DNA from: Mesorhizobium carmichaelinearum
GTDB lineage: Bacteria; Pseudomonadota; Alphaproteobacteria; Rhizobiales; Rhizobiaceae
Reading direction: 5' to 3'
Assembly: GCF_900199455.1 (NCBI RefSeq)
Contig: NZ_FZQR01000008.1
Span: 186,001-250,000 of the forward strand
Length of the DNA stretch: 64,000 nt
Shown here: positions 52,082 through 61,341 of the stretch, piece after piece
Position numbering within the stretch: the first letter of the stretch is position 1
Layout: the number at the start of each line of letters is the position of its first letter
The notes under the pieces: generated by a model
What the model saw: only the letters and a program-made list of their open reading frames with translations
What the model was told of the DNA's origin: nothing
Database searches by the model: none
Made by a program: the position numbers and the translations under genes

Positions 52082-52741
52082 ATGACTGGCGACAGCGTCG
52101 AAAACGGCCCGCTGCTCAAGGATCTGGCCTTTCCTTACCGCATTCACGACGCCGGCAAAGACAGCCGTGAATGCCTGTTCCTGCTGCATGGATCGGGTGT
52201 TGACGAGACCACTTTGGTGCCGCTGGCAAGACGGATCGCACCCGACGCCGTGCTGGTCGCGGCGCGTGGCCGTGTCACCCAGGAGGACGGTTTCCGCTGG
52301 TTCGAGCGGATAACCCCGACGCGCTTCGAACAGAAGAGCATCCTCGCCGAAACGGCTGCTTTCGCGGCATTCGCAAGCGACGCCGCGAAGCGCCATGGAC
52401 TTGATCTCGATCGCGCAACGTTCCTCGGCTATTCGAACGGCGCCAATCTGGTTTCCAGCCTGATGCTGCTCCACCCGGGTGTTGTCCGCAGAGCGGCGCT
52501 GCTGAGGCCGATGCCCGTGCTCGACCACGTGCCGGCAACGGATCTTGCGGGAACTCGGACGCTGATCATCGCCGGCGCTGCCGACGAGACCTACGGCCCC
52601 TTCGCGCCGGCGCTGGTGACGCTGCTCAACCAGCACGGCGCCGAGATCGACGCCCGGATCATTCCCTCGGGCCATGACATCGGCAATCCGGAGGCCGCCA
52701 TCGTCAGGCAATGGCTGGCGGGATCGGCTGCCATGGCATAG
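52082..52741 (+). CDS. Phospholipase/carboxylesterase-type alpha/beta hydrolase
   Basis: A 219-residue serine hydrolase. ECLFLLHGSGVDETTLVPLA forms the oxyanion segment, the nucleophile is in RATFLGYSNGANLVSSLMLL, Asp is near IIAGAADETYGPFAPA, and the catalytic His is in IIPSGHDIGNPEA. It resembles YpfH or carboxylesterase 2-like (thio)esterases and dienelactone-hydrolase relatives. The substrate is unknown. It stands before the TelA operon with a gap of about 175 bases. Confidence 0.88.
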   Translation: MTGDSVENGPLLKDLAFPYRIHDAGKDSRECLFLLHGSGVDETTLVPLARRIAPDAVLVAARGRVTQEDGFRWFERITPTRFEQKSILAETAAFAAFASDAAKRHGLDLDRATFLGYSNGANLVSSLMLLHPGVVRRAALLRPMPVLDHVPATDLAGTRTLIIAGAADETYGPFAPALVTLLNQHGAEIDARIIPSGHDIGNPEAAIVRQWLAGSAAMA

Positions 52742-52916
52742 GCAGAGCCGCTTGTGAGCGTCGGGCAGGCTGTTTCGCGGCAGGAAACCGCAGAATAAGT
52801 GTGACAAAAGCAACTGTTCACCAACGAAATGGGCCGTGGCTTCCATTGTCCACAGCGGCGACATATGTCTGTTACATCCGGTCTATCGAGATGCTGTCTA
52901 CTGAGGGGAGGTCTGC

Positions 52917-53996
52917 ATGGCCGACAAGAACAGCGTCACTTTGCTCGACGACACTTCACAATTGCCTGTCATTGCGGCCAATCCGGCCGAGATCGCCACG
53001 ATTGAAAACGGCATCGACGTGCGCGACCGCGCCGCGATTTCGGTTTTTGGCGACCGCGCCCAGCAGGCCGTCAGCGATTACGCCGACAAGATCCTGTCCC
53101 AACTGCGCAACCGTGACCTTGGCGACACCGGCGACCTGCTGACCGACATCATCATGAAGGCCAAGAACCTCGATCCGGCCTCGCTGAAGGATCAGGGGTT
53201 TTTGAGCAATCTGTTTTCCTCGTTCAAGGCGCGGCTGGAACGCTTCAAGGAAAAATACGAGGACGTGGCGGGGCAGATCGACCGCATCGGCCTCGATCTC
53301 GACCGGCACAAGGACACGCTGCGGCGCGACATCGCCGTGCTCGACGATCTGCACGAGCAGACCAAGGATTCCATCCTCAAGCTCGACGCCTATGTGCAGG
53401 CGGGCAAGAAATTCGTCGATGATTATCGAACCAATGAGTTGCCGAAACTGAAGGCGGCTGCGGATAAGGCGGGCGGCGATGTCGGCGGCACGCTGGAGGC
53501 GCAGACCTACCAGGATGCGGTGCAGGCGCTGGATCGTCTGGAAAAGCGCGTCTTCTATCTGGTGCAGGCGCGCCAGCTCGGCATCCAGCAATTGCCGCAG
53601 ATCCGCATCGTGCAGTCCGGCGACGAGACCCTGATCGAAAACCTCCAGGCCACCTCAGCGCTGACCGTGCCGGCATGGAAGCAGAAGATGGTCATCCTGC
53701 TTGGCCTGACCAACCAGAAATCGGCGCTCGAACTGCAAAAGACGGTGACGGACGCCACCAACGAGATGATCCGCCAGACCTCCAAGATGATGAAGGATCA
53801 GGCAATCTCCATCGAGGAGCAGGCGCAGCGCGGCATTGTCGATGTCGAAACGCTGGCGCAGGCCAATCGCGACCTCATCGACACGGTGCAAGGCGTGCTG
53901 AAGGTCCAGCAGGAGGGCCGCCAGAAGCGGGCCGACGCTGAGAAACAGATGGACCAGATGACGCTCGATCTGAAGAAAGCGTTGACTCAAGGCTGA
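52917..53996 (+). CDS. TelA/KlaA-family toxic anion resistance protein
   Basis: A 359-residue cytoplasmic, coiled-coil-rich protein. The TelA (PF05816) core is NLFSSFKARLERFKEKYEDV, then LDRHKDTLRRDIAVLDDLHE and SALTVPAWKQKMVILLGLTN. GGGGAGG precedes the ATG. The family was named for plasmid tellurite resistance, but chromosomal members have unclear roles in envelope or stress responses. It heads a four-gene operon with a binding-protein/vWA lipoprotein, XpaC-like protein and Tat-exported binding-like protein, and only 11 bases separate it from the second gene. Confidence 0.92.
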   Translation: MADKNSVTLLDDTSQLPVIAANPAEIATIENGIDVRDRAAISVFGDRAQQAVSDYADKILSQLRNRDLGDTGDLLTDIIMKAKNLDPASLKDQGFLSNLFSSFKARLERFKEKYEDVAGQIDRIGLDLDRHKDTLRRDIAVLDDLHEQTKDSILKLDAYVQAGKKFVDDYRTNELPKLKAAADKAGGDVGGTLEAQTYQDAVQALDRLEKRVFYLVQARQLGIQQLPQIRIVQSGDETLIENLQATSALTVPAWKQKMVILLGLTNQKSALELQKTVTDATNEMIRQTSKMMKDQAISIEEQAQRGIVDVETLAQANRDLIDTVQGVLKVQQEGRQKRADAEKQMDQMTLDLKKALTQG

Positions 53997-54007
53997 TCGG
54001 AACCGCC

Positions 54008-55579
54008 ATGCCGAAGACGCTGACGTCCGTTCTGCTGCTGGCCTTCGCAGTGCTTTTGGCCGCCTGCAATTCGAGCAACGTCAAGTTCTCGATCGTCTCC
54101 GGGTCCGAAAACACGGTGCTGGAGCCGATCGTGCAGGAATTCTGTGCCAAACAAGGCGCGACCTGCACCTTCGCCTATGAAGGCTCGCTCGACATCGGCC
54201 TTGGCCTGCAACGGCCTGCCGGCCTCGACCAGGACGCGGTCTGGCCGGCCTCGAGTGTATGGGTGGATCTGTTCGATTCCGGCCGCAAGGTGCGCAATTT
54301 GACCTCGATCGCGCAGATGCCGGTCATTCTCGGCGTGCGCAAATCCAGGGCCGAAGAGCTCGGCTGGGTCGGCAAGCCGGTCTTCATGAAGGACATCCTG
54401 GCCGCGGTGAAGGATGGCAAGCTCAAATTCCTGATGACCTCGGCGACGCAGTCCAATTCCGGCGCCAGCGCCTATCTCGCCATGCTGTCCAGCGCGCTCG
54501 GCGGCAAGGAGGTGATCGAACCTGGCGATCTCGACAATCCCAACGTGCGCGAAACGGTAAGCGCGCTGCTGCAGGGCGTCGAGCGTTCGTCCGGCTCGTC
54601 GGGCTGGCTCGCCGATCTCTATGTCGACAGCGCAAGCAAGGGCACCGTCTACGACGCGATGTGGAACTATGAGGCGACGCTGAAGGAGACCAACGACAAA
54701 CTGAAGCAGATGGGCAAGGAGCCGCTCTATGCCGTCTATCCGGCCGACGGCGTCGCGGTCGGCGATTCCCCGCTCGGCTTCATCGACCATGGACGCGGCC
54801 CGGAGGTCGAAAAATTCTTCACCGACCTGCTCGCCTATCTGCAGTCGGACGCGGTGCGCAAGCGCATCGCCGACACCGGCCGGCGGCTGCCGCTTGGCGG
54901 CTCGGCGATCCAGGCCGCGGCCGAGCCCGACTGGAATTTCGATCCGGGCAAGCTGGTGACGTCGATCCGCATGCCGGAGCCGGCGGTGATCCGCAAGGCG
55001 CTCGATCTCTACCAGGAGGCCCTGCGCAAGCCTTCGCTGACGGCGCTGTGCTTCGACTTCTCCGGCTCGATGGAGGACCAGGGCGAGAAACAGCTGCAGG
55101 CCGCCGCGCAGTTCCTGTTCACGCCGGAAAAGGCCAGCGAGGTGCTGGTGCAGTGGACGCCATCCGACCATATCTTCGTGCTGCCGTTCGACAGCGTCGT
55201 GCGCGCCAATTTCGCGGCAACCGGCGATGCGGCCGGGCAAGCCCAGCTGCTGGCTGCCGTCGCCGACCAGCACGCCGGCGGCGGCACCGACATGTATGCC
55301 TGTGCCCAGCAGGCGCTGCAGCAGATCACCGCCACGCCAGATCTGCCAAAATACCTGCCGGCGATCATCATCATGACCGATGGCAGGACGGATGGCAGCG
55401 CCGACTTCTTCCTCCAGCAATGGCGCAACGCGCCGGTGCGTGTGCCGGTGTTCGGCATCACCTTCGGCGATGCCGACAAGAGCCAGCTCGACAGTCTTGC
55501 CAAGGCGACTTCGGCACGCGTATTCGATGGCAGCGGCGATCTGGCGGGCGCCTTCCGCGCCGCCCGCGGCTACAACTGA
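54008..55579 (+). CDS. Lipoprotein fusing solute-binding and von Willebrand A domains
   Basis: A 523-residue protein. A signal peptide ends in the lipobox LAAC (Cys20), so it is a periplasmic lipoprotein. Residues about 25-320 form a type 2 solute-binding fold (FSIVSGSENTVLEPIVQEFC, then FLMTSATQSNSGASAYLAML). Residues about 343-520 form a vWA domain with an intact metal site: DFSGSM (350-355), GGGTD (Thr427) and MTDGRTDGS (Asp458). The combination suggests ligand sensing joined to metal-dependent protein contact. It is second in the TelA operon. No transporter genes are nearby, so classical uptake is unlikely. Confidence 0.85.
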   Translation: MPKTLTSVLLLAFAVLLAACNSSNVKFSIVSGSENTVLEPIVQEFCAKQGATCTFAYEGSLDIGLGLQRPAGLDQDAVWPASSVWVDLFDSGRKVRNLTSIAQMPVILGVRKSRAEELGWVGKPVFMKDILAAVKDGKLKFLMTSATQSNSGASAYLAMLSSALGGKEVIEPGDLDNPNVRETVSALLQGVERSSGSSGWLADLYVDSASKGTVYDAMWNYEATLKETNDKLKQMGKEPLYAVYPADGVAVGDSPLGFIDHGRGPEVEKFFTDLLAYLQSDAVRKRIADTGRRLPLGGSAIQAAAEPDWNFDPGKLVTSIRMPEPAVIRKALDLYQEALRKPSLTALCFDFSGSMEDQGEKQLQAAAQFLFTPEKASEVLVQWTPSDHIFVLPFDSVVRANFAATGDAAGQAQLLAAVADQHAGGGTDMYACAQQALQQITATPDLPKYLPAIIIMTDGRTDGSADFFLQQWRNAPVRVPVFGITFGDADKSQLDSLAKATSARVFDGSGDLAGAFRAARGYN

Positions 55580-55593
55580 GATGCGCGGCTAGG

Positions 55594-56211
55594 ATGCGTG
55601 GCTTGTTCGGCAACGACTGGAACTGGATCGTGGCGGGCCTCGTCTCGGCGGCGTTGCTGGTCGGGCTGAGCCTGCTTATCCATTTTCCGTTCCTGGTGTC
55701 GGCGATCATCGCAGCACTTGTCTTTGCCGGACTGGTGTTCGTGCTGGCGCCGCGCCAGCTGTTCGAAGGCGTCGATCTGAACTCGTTCTCCGGCAGCCGG
55801 GTGGCGTTCGCCCGCGAGCTTCTGGCACAGGCCCAACCGGCCGCGGATCGGCTTGCCGCTGCGGCAGGCACGATTGCCAACAAGGATATGAAGGCGAAGG
55901 TGAAGAACCTCTCCGATATCGCCGCCGATGTGATTTCCAGGGTCGAGGCCAAGCCCGACAGCGCGCCTTCGGTGCGGCGGTTCCTCACCTACTACGTGCC
56001 GCAGGCGGCGGAGGTGGCGGAAGGCTATGCGACGCTGGCAAACCGGCGCGCGCCCAGTCAGGCGCGGCTGGCGAATGTCGGCGCTGTGATCACCAAGCTT
56101 CAGGACGGATTCGTGCACTATGCCGACAGCCTCGCCGATACCGAACTCGGCACGCTCGACGTAGACCTGCGACTCATTCAGGAGTCGCTCAAAGAGGATA
56201 TTGGTCGCTGA
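55594..56211 (+). CDS. XpaC-like (5-bromo-4-chloroindolyl phosphate hydrolysis) protein
   Basis: A 205-residue protein. Two membrane helices at the N-terminus (WNWIVAGLVSAALLVGLSLL, then FLVSAIIAALVFAGLVFVLA) are followed by a cytoplasmic helical region (RLAAAAGTIANKDMKAKVKN, then FLTYYVPQAAEVAEGYATLA). The helical part resembles XpaC, which frequently neighbours TelA. Hydrolase activity is doubtful; the name comes from an old phenotype. Its stop overlaps the next ATG by one base (TGATG), indicating translational coupling. Confidence 0.82.
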   Translation: MRGLFGNDWNWIVAGLVSAALLVGLSLLIHFPFLVSAIIAALVFAGLVFVLAPRQLFEGVDLNSFSGSRVAFARELLAQAQPAADRLAAAAGTIANKDMKAKVKNLSDIAADVISRVEAKPDSAPSVRRFLTYYVPQAAEVAEGYATLANRRAPSQARLANVGAVITKLQDGFVHYADSLADTELGTLDVDLRLIQESLKEDIGR

Positions 56212-57317
56212 TGGCCATTTCGCGCCGCGCTTTTGGACTGGGCCTGCTGGGTGCGGCCGCCGCCGGCACCGGCGGCTATCTGACGCTCAAGGATCGCCCC
56301 GAATTCCGCGGCTATCTCGGCAACAAGGCACATCTGTTCGGCTTCATCGGCGGCGAGAAGCAGGCGTTCCTGGCCGATCCGGACGTCGTTCATGCGCTCG
56401 GCGGCTACGGGCTGGAGCTCGACGCGCGCGTCGCCGGCTCGGTCGAGATGGTGCGGGAAGCAGCACTTCTGTCGCAGAAACCGCAATTCCTGTGGCCATC
56501 CTCCTCGATCATGGTCGATCTTGCCCGCAAGAGCGGCGTGGCGATCCGCAACGACCAGGTGGTGCTCAACTCGCCGATCGTCGTCTACACTTGGGGGCCG
56601 GTGGTCGAAGGGCTGAAGAAGAGCGGACTGGTCACGGTCGCCGCCAAGGGCGGCTACAATCAGCTCGACCTCAAGGCCTTGCTCGATGCCATTCTGGCCG
56701 GCAAGAACTGGTCGGATCTCGGCATCGGCGAGCTTTATGGCCGGGCGCGTATCGTCTCCACCGACCCCAACCGCTCCAATTCCGGATTCATGTTCGCCGG
56801 CCTGGTGCTAAGCCTGATGAGCGGCGACGTGGCGACGCAGGAACTGCTGGCGCAGCACGGCGACCAGGCCAAGGCGATCTTCCGCAGCATGGGCCTGAAA
56901 TCGTCATCATCGGGAAAACTGTTCGACCAGTATATCGCTGGCGGCCTTGGCGCCGAGCCGATGGTGGTCGGTTACGAAAACCAGTTGGTCGAATGGGCGC
57001 TCGCCGATCCGGCGCGCTGGCAAAGGGTGCAGGCCGGCATGGGCGCCAAACCGGAAATCCTCTACCCCCGGCCGACTGTCTACTCGGCGCATCCGCTGAT
57101 CGTCGTCGATCCCGCGGTCGACCGGCTGCTGGAGGCGCTGACCAGCCCGAAGCTGCAAGAGCTTGCCTGGTCCAAGCACGGGTTCCGCGGGCCGCTCGGC
57201 ACCGTGGCGGGTGACGCTGACGCTATAGCCGGGGTGAGACCGGCGGAAATCGAGGCGGTGCTGCCGATGCCGTCGGCCGACGTGATGCTTGCGCTGCTCG
57301 CCCAGATGGACAGTTAA
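56211..57317 (+). CDS. Tat-exported solute-binding-like protein
   Basis: A 368-residue protein. The N-terminus SRRAFGLGLLGAAAAGTGGY is a twin-arginine signal or anchor. The mature part is a second type 2 solute-binding fold: LELDARVAGSVEMVREAALL, then LWPSSSIMVDLARKSGVAIR and VSTDPNRSNSGFMFAGLVLS. It is a divergent relative of the binding half of the lipoprotein two genes upstream (compare the WPASSVWVDL and SNSGASAYLAM segments). No permease or ATPase genes are present. It is last of the TelA operon, four bases before the convergent sthA stop. Confidence 0.8.
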   Translation: MAISRRAFGLGLLGAAAAGTGGYLTLKDRPEFRGYLGNKAHLFGFIGGEKQAFLADPDVVHALGGYGLELDARVAGSVEMVREAALLSQKPQFLWPSSSIMVDLARKSGVAIRNDQVVLNSPIVVYTWGPVVEGLKKSGLVTVAAKGGYNQLDLKALLDAILAGKNWSDLGIGELYGRARIVSTDPNRSNSGFMFAGLVLSLMSGDVATQELLAQHGDQAKAIFRSMGLKSSSSGKLFDQYIAGGLGAEPMVVGYENQLVEWALADPARWQRVQAGMGAKPEILYPRPTVYSAHPLIVVDPAVDRLLEALTSPKLQELAWSKHGFRGPLGTVAGDADAIAGVRPAEIEAVLPMPSADVMLALLAQMDS

Positions 57318-57320
57318 GGC

Positions 57321-58709
57321 TTACCCTCGCCCCATCCGGTTCCATGCATCGAGCCCGGCGATCTTGTAGGCTTCCGCCAGCGTCGGATAGTTGAAGGTGT
57401 TGTTGACGAAAAAGTCGACGGTGCCGCCGAGATTGATGACCGCCTGGCCGATGTGAATGAGCTCGGTGGCGCCCTCGCCGACGATGTGCGCGCCGAGCAG
57501 GCGGCGCGTTTCGATCGAGAACAACAGTTTCAGGAAGCCGGTGTCGACCCCCATAATGTGGCCCCGCGAGGTTTCGCGAAAGCGGGCGACACCAACCTCA
57601 TAGGCGCCGCCGCTCTGGCGCACCTGCTCCTCGGACTGACCGACGGTGGAAATCTCCGGCACCGCATAGATGCCATAGGGGAATGTTTCCGGCGGTGGCG
57701 GCAGCGCCACGCCGAAAGCGTGGCAGGCAGCCACCCTGCCCTGCTCCATCGAGGTCGAAGCGAGACTCGGAAAGCCAATGACGTCGCCGGCGGCGTAGAT
57801 GTTGGGCACGCTGGTCTGAAACGTCTGCGGATCGACCTTGATGCGGCCTCGGGAGTCGGCCTCGATGCCGACCACGTCGAGGCCCAGGCTGCCGACATTG
57901 CCGGTGCGGCCGGCGGCGTAGAGCACCACCTCCGACCGGATGGTGCGGCCATCGGCCAGTTCCACCTCGGCGGTCTCCGGCTTCGAGCGGATTTCCTTCA
58001 CCGCGCTGCCAAGCCTTATCGTCATGCCGCGATCGCGCATCTGGTGGATGAAATCGTCGACGATCTCGCGGTCGACGAAATCGAGGATGGAGTTGCGCGG
58101 CTCGACCAGCGTCACCGGCACGTCGAGCGCGGAAAAGATCGTGGCATATTCGACGCCGATGACGCCGCCGCCGATCACCGTCAGCGTGCGCGGCAGGCGA
58201 TCGAGCTCCAGCATCTCGTCGCTGTCGAAGACGCGGGTCTTGTCGAAAGGCACGTCGCGCGGCCGGTGCGGCCTGGTGCCGACCGCGATCAGAGCATTGG
58301 CGAAGCCGACTTCGCTGTAATCGCCATTGTCTGATGTCAGGCTGACCTTGTTGGGGCCGATGAATTTCACCGCGGCGCGCGCGCTCTTGACCGTGTTGCG
58401 CATGAACTGGTGTTGCAGCACCTCGACCTCGTGATCGAGCGTCTTGTGCAGCCGTTCGATCAGGTCGCCGACGGAAATATCCTGCTTGACCCTGTAGCCG
58501 CGCCCGTAAAAGCCGCGTTCGCGCCAGCCCGAGAGGTTGAGCACGGTTTCGCGCAGCGTCTTCGAGGGAATGGTGCCGGTGTGCACGGAGACGCCGCCGA
58601 GACGCCGGCCGCGGTCGACCACCAGCACGGATTTGCCGAGCTTGGCCGACTGCACCGCGGCGCGGCGGCCCGAGGGGCCGCTGCCGATGACCAGCATGTC
58701 GTAGTCCAT
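57321..58709 (-). CDS. sthA: Soluble NAD(P)+ transhydrogenase
   Basis: A 462-residue flavoprotein of the pyridine nucleotide-disulfide reductase family. The FAD site is DMLVIGSGPSGRRAAVQSAK, and the NAD(P) site is LTVIGGGVIGVEYATIFSAL. The segment that carries the redox Cys pair in disulfide reductases reads GGVSVHTGTIPSKTLRE, with no cysteines, as expected for a transhydrogenase rather than a lipoamide dehydrogenase. The end NNTFNYPTLAEAYKIAGLDA is typical. It balances NADPH and NADH. Confidence 0.94.
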   Translation of the reverse strand: MDYDMLVIGSGPSGRRAAVQSAKLGKSVLVVDRGRRLGGVSVHTGTIPSKTLRETVLNLSGWRERGFYGRGYRVKQDISVGDLIERLHKTLDHEVEVLQHQFMRNTVKSARAAVKFIGPNKVSLTSDNGDYSEVGFANALIAVGTRPHRPRDVPFDKTRVFDSDEMLELDRLPRTLTVIGGGVIGVEYATIFSALDVPVTLVEPRNSILDFVDREIVDDFIHQMRDRGMTIRLGSAVKEIRSKPETAEVELADGRTIRSEVVLYAAGRTGNVGSLGLDVVGIEADSRGRIKVDPQTFQTSVPNIYAAGDVIGFPSLASTSMEQGRVAACHAFGVALPPPPETFPYGIYAVPEISTVGQSEEQVRQSGGAYEVGVARFRETSRGHIMGVDTGFLKLLFSIETRRLLGAHIVGEGATELIHIGQAVINLGGTVDFFVNNTFNYPTLAEAYKIAGLDAWNRMGRG

Positions 58710-58925
58710 ATTTCCCCGTCCCCTCGCCTCTGCTTCAGAGTGCTTTTGTTGCGCCGCAACAAACTAATGCCATCCGCGCGGCAAATTCAACCGATTCGGA
58801 TCGTGTCCTGCGTCGCTCGATCCCTGCGCTCCGAAAAGCGCCGACCTTGATTCCGACACAGGCCTTCACCATTTCATCATCGAGCGGCCCGCACCCTATG
58901 TCGGGCCCTGTTACGAGGAAATGAC

Positions 58926-59396
58926 ATGAACGCGCGCGTTCTCGACGGCGAAATCATCAACACAAGGCTTGACGATGTCAGGGCCTATGAAGGCGTGCGC
59001 ACAAGGCGCATCCTGGCCTTCGTGCTCGACTATATCATCGTCGCGCTGCTCACCATTCCGTTCGCCATATTGGTGTTTTTCCTCGGGCTTTTGACGCTCG
59101 GTCTCGGCTGGATGCTGTTCGGCATCCTGGTGCCGGCCGTCGCCATCCTCTACATCTGGAACACGCTGGGCAGCGCCGATCAGGCGACCACGGGCATGAA
59201 GGTGATGGGCATCCGCCTCGACCGTCTCGACGGCCGGCCGATCGACGGCCTGACCGCGGTCGTCCATTCCGTGCTGTTCTGGGCCGGCAATGTCATCCTG
59301 TCGCCACTGGTGCTGCTGGTGACCTTGTTCTCCGACCGCAAGCGCACGCTGCATGACTTTCTGCTCGGCACGGTGGTCAGCCGCAGCGGCCGTTAA
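58926..59396 (+). CDS. RDD family membrane protein
   Basis: A 156-residue protein with the RDD domain: TRRILAFVLDYIIVALLTIP, then STADQATTG-like GSADQATTGMKVMGIRLDRL and DRKRTLHDFLLGTVVSRSGR. About three membrane helices are present. The family has no single known function; some members transport or bind ligands. It precedes bpt on the same strand, an order common in rhizobia. Confidence 0.88.
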   Translation: MNARVLDGEIINTRLDDVRAYEGVRTRRILAFVLDYIIVALLTIPFAILVFFLGLLTLGLGWMLFGILVPAVAILYIWNTLGSADQATTGMKVMGIRLDRLDGRPIDGLTAVVHSVLFWAGNVILSPLVLLVTLFSDRKRTLHDFLLGTVVSRSGR

Positions 59397-59535
59397 AAGG
59401 CGTTTTCGGGAGCGCTTCCGCCTCGTCGGAGCAAATGTGAAGGCATCCGCTTGCGCGTACATTCACAATCCTGTTGAATTTTTCGCTTTCCGCGCCAAAG
59501 GTAGAGCGACTCGAAGGAGTGTTTCCAAGACTTAG

Positions 59536-60300
59536 ATGACGCAGCATCCGACCCAGTCGCCGCAGTTCTTCCTGACCGCGCCGTCGCCGTGCCCCTATCT
59601 CGACGGCCAGTTCGAGCGCAAGGTGTTTACGCATCTGGTCGGCGACAAGGCCTCGGAGATGAACGACCTGCTCACGCAAGGCGGTTTCCGGCGCTCGCAG
59701 AACATTGCCTACAGGCCGGCCTGCGAGACCTGCCGCGCCTGTGTTTCGGTGCGCATCCTGGCCCAGGAATTTGTCCCCAGCCGCAATATGAAGCGCGTGC
59801 TGCAGCACAATTCCGACCTTGTCGGCGCCATGCACAATGCCGAGCCCTCGACCGAACAATATTCACTGTTCCGCAGCTATCTCGATGCCCGACACCGCCG
59901 CGGCGGCATGTCCGACATGACGGTGCTCGACTATGCCATGATGGTCGAGGACACCCATGTCGACACCAAGGTGATCGAGTACAGGCGGCGCGGACCCGAC
60001 ACGTTCATCACCGGCAAGGGTCAGGGCGAACTCATCGCGGTGGCGCTCACCGACAAGATGGCCGACGGCCTGTCGATGGTCTATTCCTATTTCAATCCCG
60101 AATTCGAGGAGCGTTCGCTCGGTACGTTCATGATCCTCGACCACATCGCCCGCGCCAGGGCGATGGGCCTGCCCCATGTCTACCTCGGCTACTGGGTCAA
60201 CGGCTCGCGCAAGATGAATTATAAGATGCGCTTCATGCCGCAGGAGCATCTCGGCCCCAAGGGCTGGGAGCGCTACACCAACGAAGCGGTTTCACGCTGA
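59536..60300 (+). CDS. bpt: Aspartate/glutamate leucyltransferase (L/F-transferase-like Bpt)
   Basis: A 254-residue aminoacyl-tRNA protein transferase of the N-end rule pathway; Bpt transfers Leu to N-terminal Asp or Glu. The N-terminal domain contains CETCRACVSVRILAQEFVPS and the NMKRVLQHN end. The C-terminal GNAT-like domain has SMVYSYFNPEFEERSLGTFM, then ILDHIARARAMGLPHVYLGY and NYKMRFMPQEHL. The ATG at 59536 is preceded by GGAGTG further upstream. It follows the RDD gene. Confidence 0.94.
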   Translation: MTQHPTQSPQFFLTAPSPCPYLDGQFERKVFTHLVGDKASEMNDLLTQGGFRRSQNIAYRPACETCRACVSVRILAQEFVPSRNMKRVLQHNSDLVGAMHNAEPSTEQYSLFRSYLDARHRRGGMSDMTVLDYAMMVEDTHVDTKVIEYRRRGPDTFITGKGQGELIAVALTDKMADGLSMVYSYFNPEFEERSLGTFMILDHIARARAMGLPHVYLGYWVNGSRKMNYKMRFMPQEHLGPKGWERYTNEAVSR

Positions 60301-60429
60301 GTTTTTCCACGATCCGCGCTTAAAACTGTTTCAAGGCAGGGGATGCTGGTCTTTCAGCCGGTTGGCTGGAGAGAGTGCGCCATTGCACCGGTCAGCCGTC
60401 GGCCTGCATTTCATTGCGAAAGTTCCTGC

Positions 60430-61326
60430 ATGTCCTCTCACCATGATCACCAGAAGGGCCTTCTGATAACCGCGATCGGCGGGCTGACGCTGACCGTCGA
60501 CATACCGTTGATCCGCCTCGCCGATGGTGGCGCATGGACCATCATGCTGCTGCGCACCGGCACCACATTCGTCGCCGCCATGGTCATCTGGTCGGTCTGG
60601 CGGGCGCTCAGCCGCAACGCCCCGCCGCTCATCCCCGGCTGGTCCGGCCTGATCGTGGCGATCTGCTATGGGCTGACCGGGATCACCTTCGTCACCGCCG
60701 TCTACCACACCTCGACCGCCGATCTGGTCTTCATCCTGGCCTTCAACACGGTGTTCGCGGGCTTGCTGTCCTGGCTATTCCTGAAGGAGAGGCCGCAGTT
60801 GGTGACGATCATCGCCATGTCGATCATGATCCTCGGCGTGCTGGTCATCGTCGGCGGGTCGGTCGGCACCGGCAAGCTGTTCGGCGATTTCATGGCGCTG
60901 TGCTCGGCCTTCTTCGTCGCCGTGGCCATCACCATCTCGCGCGCCAGCGGCAAGGACATGGGCTTCACGTCGCTGGTCGGCGTCCTTCTGCCGATGGCCC
61001 TGGCAGCCCTCATGGTGTCCGGCGAAGGCTTTCACGTGAACGCGCCCTGGTGGATCATCTTCAACGGCGCCGTCATCATGCCGATCTCGTTCTTCTGCCT
61101 TGCCGCCGGGCCGAAATACATTTCGGGGCCGGAAGTGGCGATGTTCTACCTGCTCGAAACCGTGCTGGCGCCGGTCTGGGTGTGGATGATCTTTGCCGAG
61201 GCACCGACCCGCAACTCCCTGATCGGCGGCGGTATCCTGATCGTCACGCTGATCGCCCATTCGCTGTGGCAGTTGCATGATGGCCGCAAGCGCCGCGATG
61301 ACTTCGCGGTGCACCATCCAGTCTAG
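60430..61326 (+). CDS. EamA-family (DMT) transporter
   Basis: A 298-residue inner-membrane protein with 10 helices in two EamA repeats: TLTVDIPLIRLADGGAWTIM, then AVYHTSTADLVFILAFNTVF and the second half with FFCLAAGPKYISGPEVAMFY, LLETVLAPVWVWMIFAEAP. The start at 60430 (MSSHHDHQKG) is preferred. Substrates of DMT proteins vary; no context indicates which. It lies after bpt and is convergent with the AI-2E family gene. Confidence 0.9.
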   Translation: MSSHHDHQKGLLITAIGGLTLTVDIPLIRLADGGAWTIMLLRTGTTFVAAMVIWSVWRALSRNAPPLIPGWSGLIVAICYGLTGITFVTAVYHTSTADLVFILAFNTVFAGLLSWLFLKERPQLVTIIAMSIMILGVLVIVGGSVGTGKLFGDFMALCSAFFVAVAITISRASGKDMGFTSLVGVLLPMALAALMVSGEGFHVNAPWWIIFNGAVIMPISFFCLAAGPKYISGPEVAMFYLLETVLAPVWVWMIFAEAPTRNSLIGGGILIVTLIAHSLWQLHDGRKRRDDFAVHHPV

Positions 61327-61341
61327 AACAAGCTTTCGGAA

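Noticed and set aside
58710..58925. Possible small RNA or tRNA between sthA and the RDD gene
   Set aside because: No cloverleaf, no strong hairpin with T-run; probably only divergent promoters.
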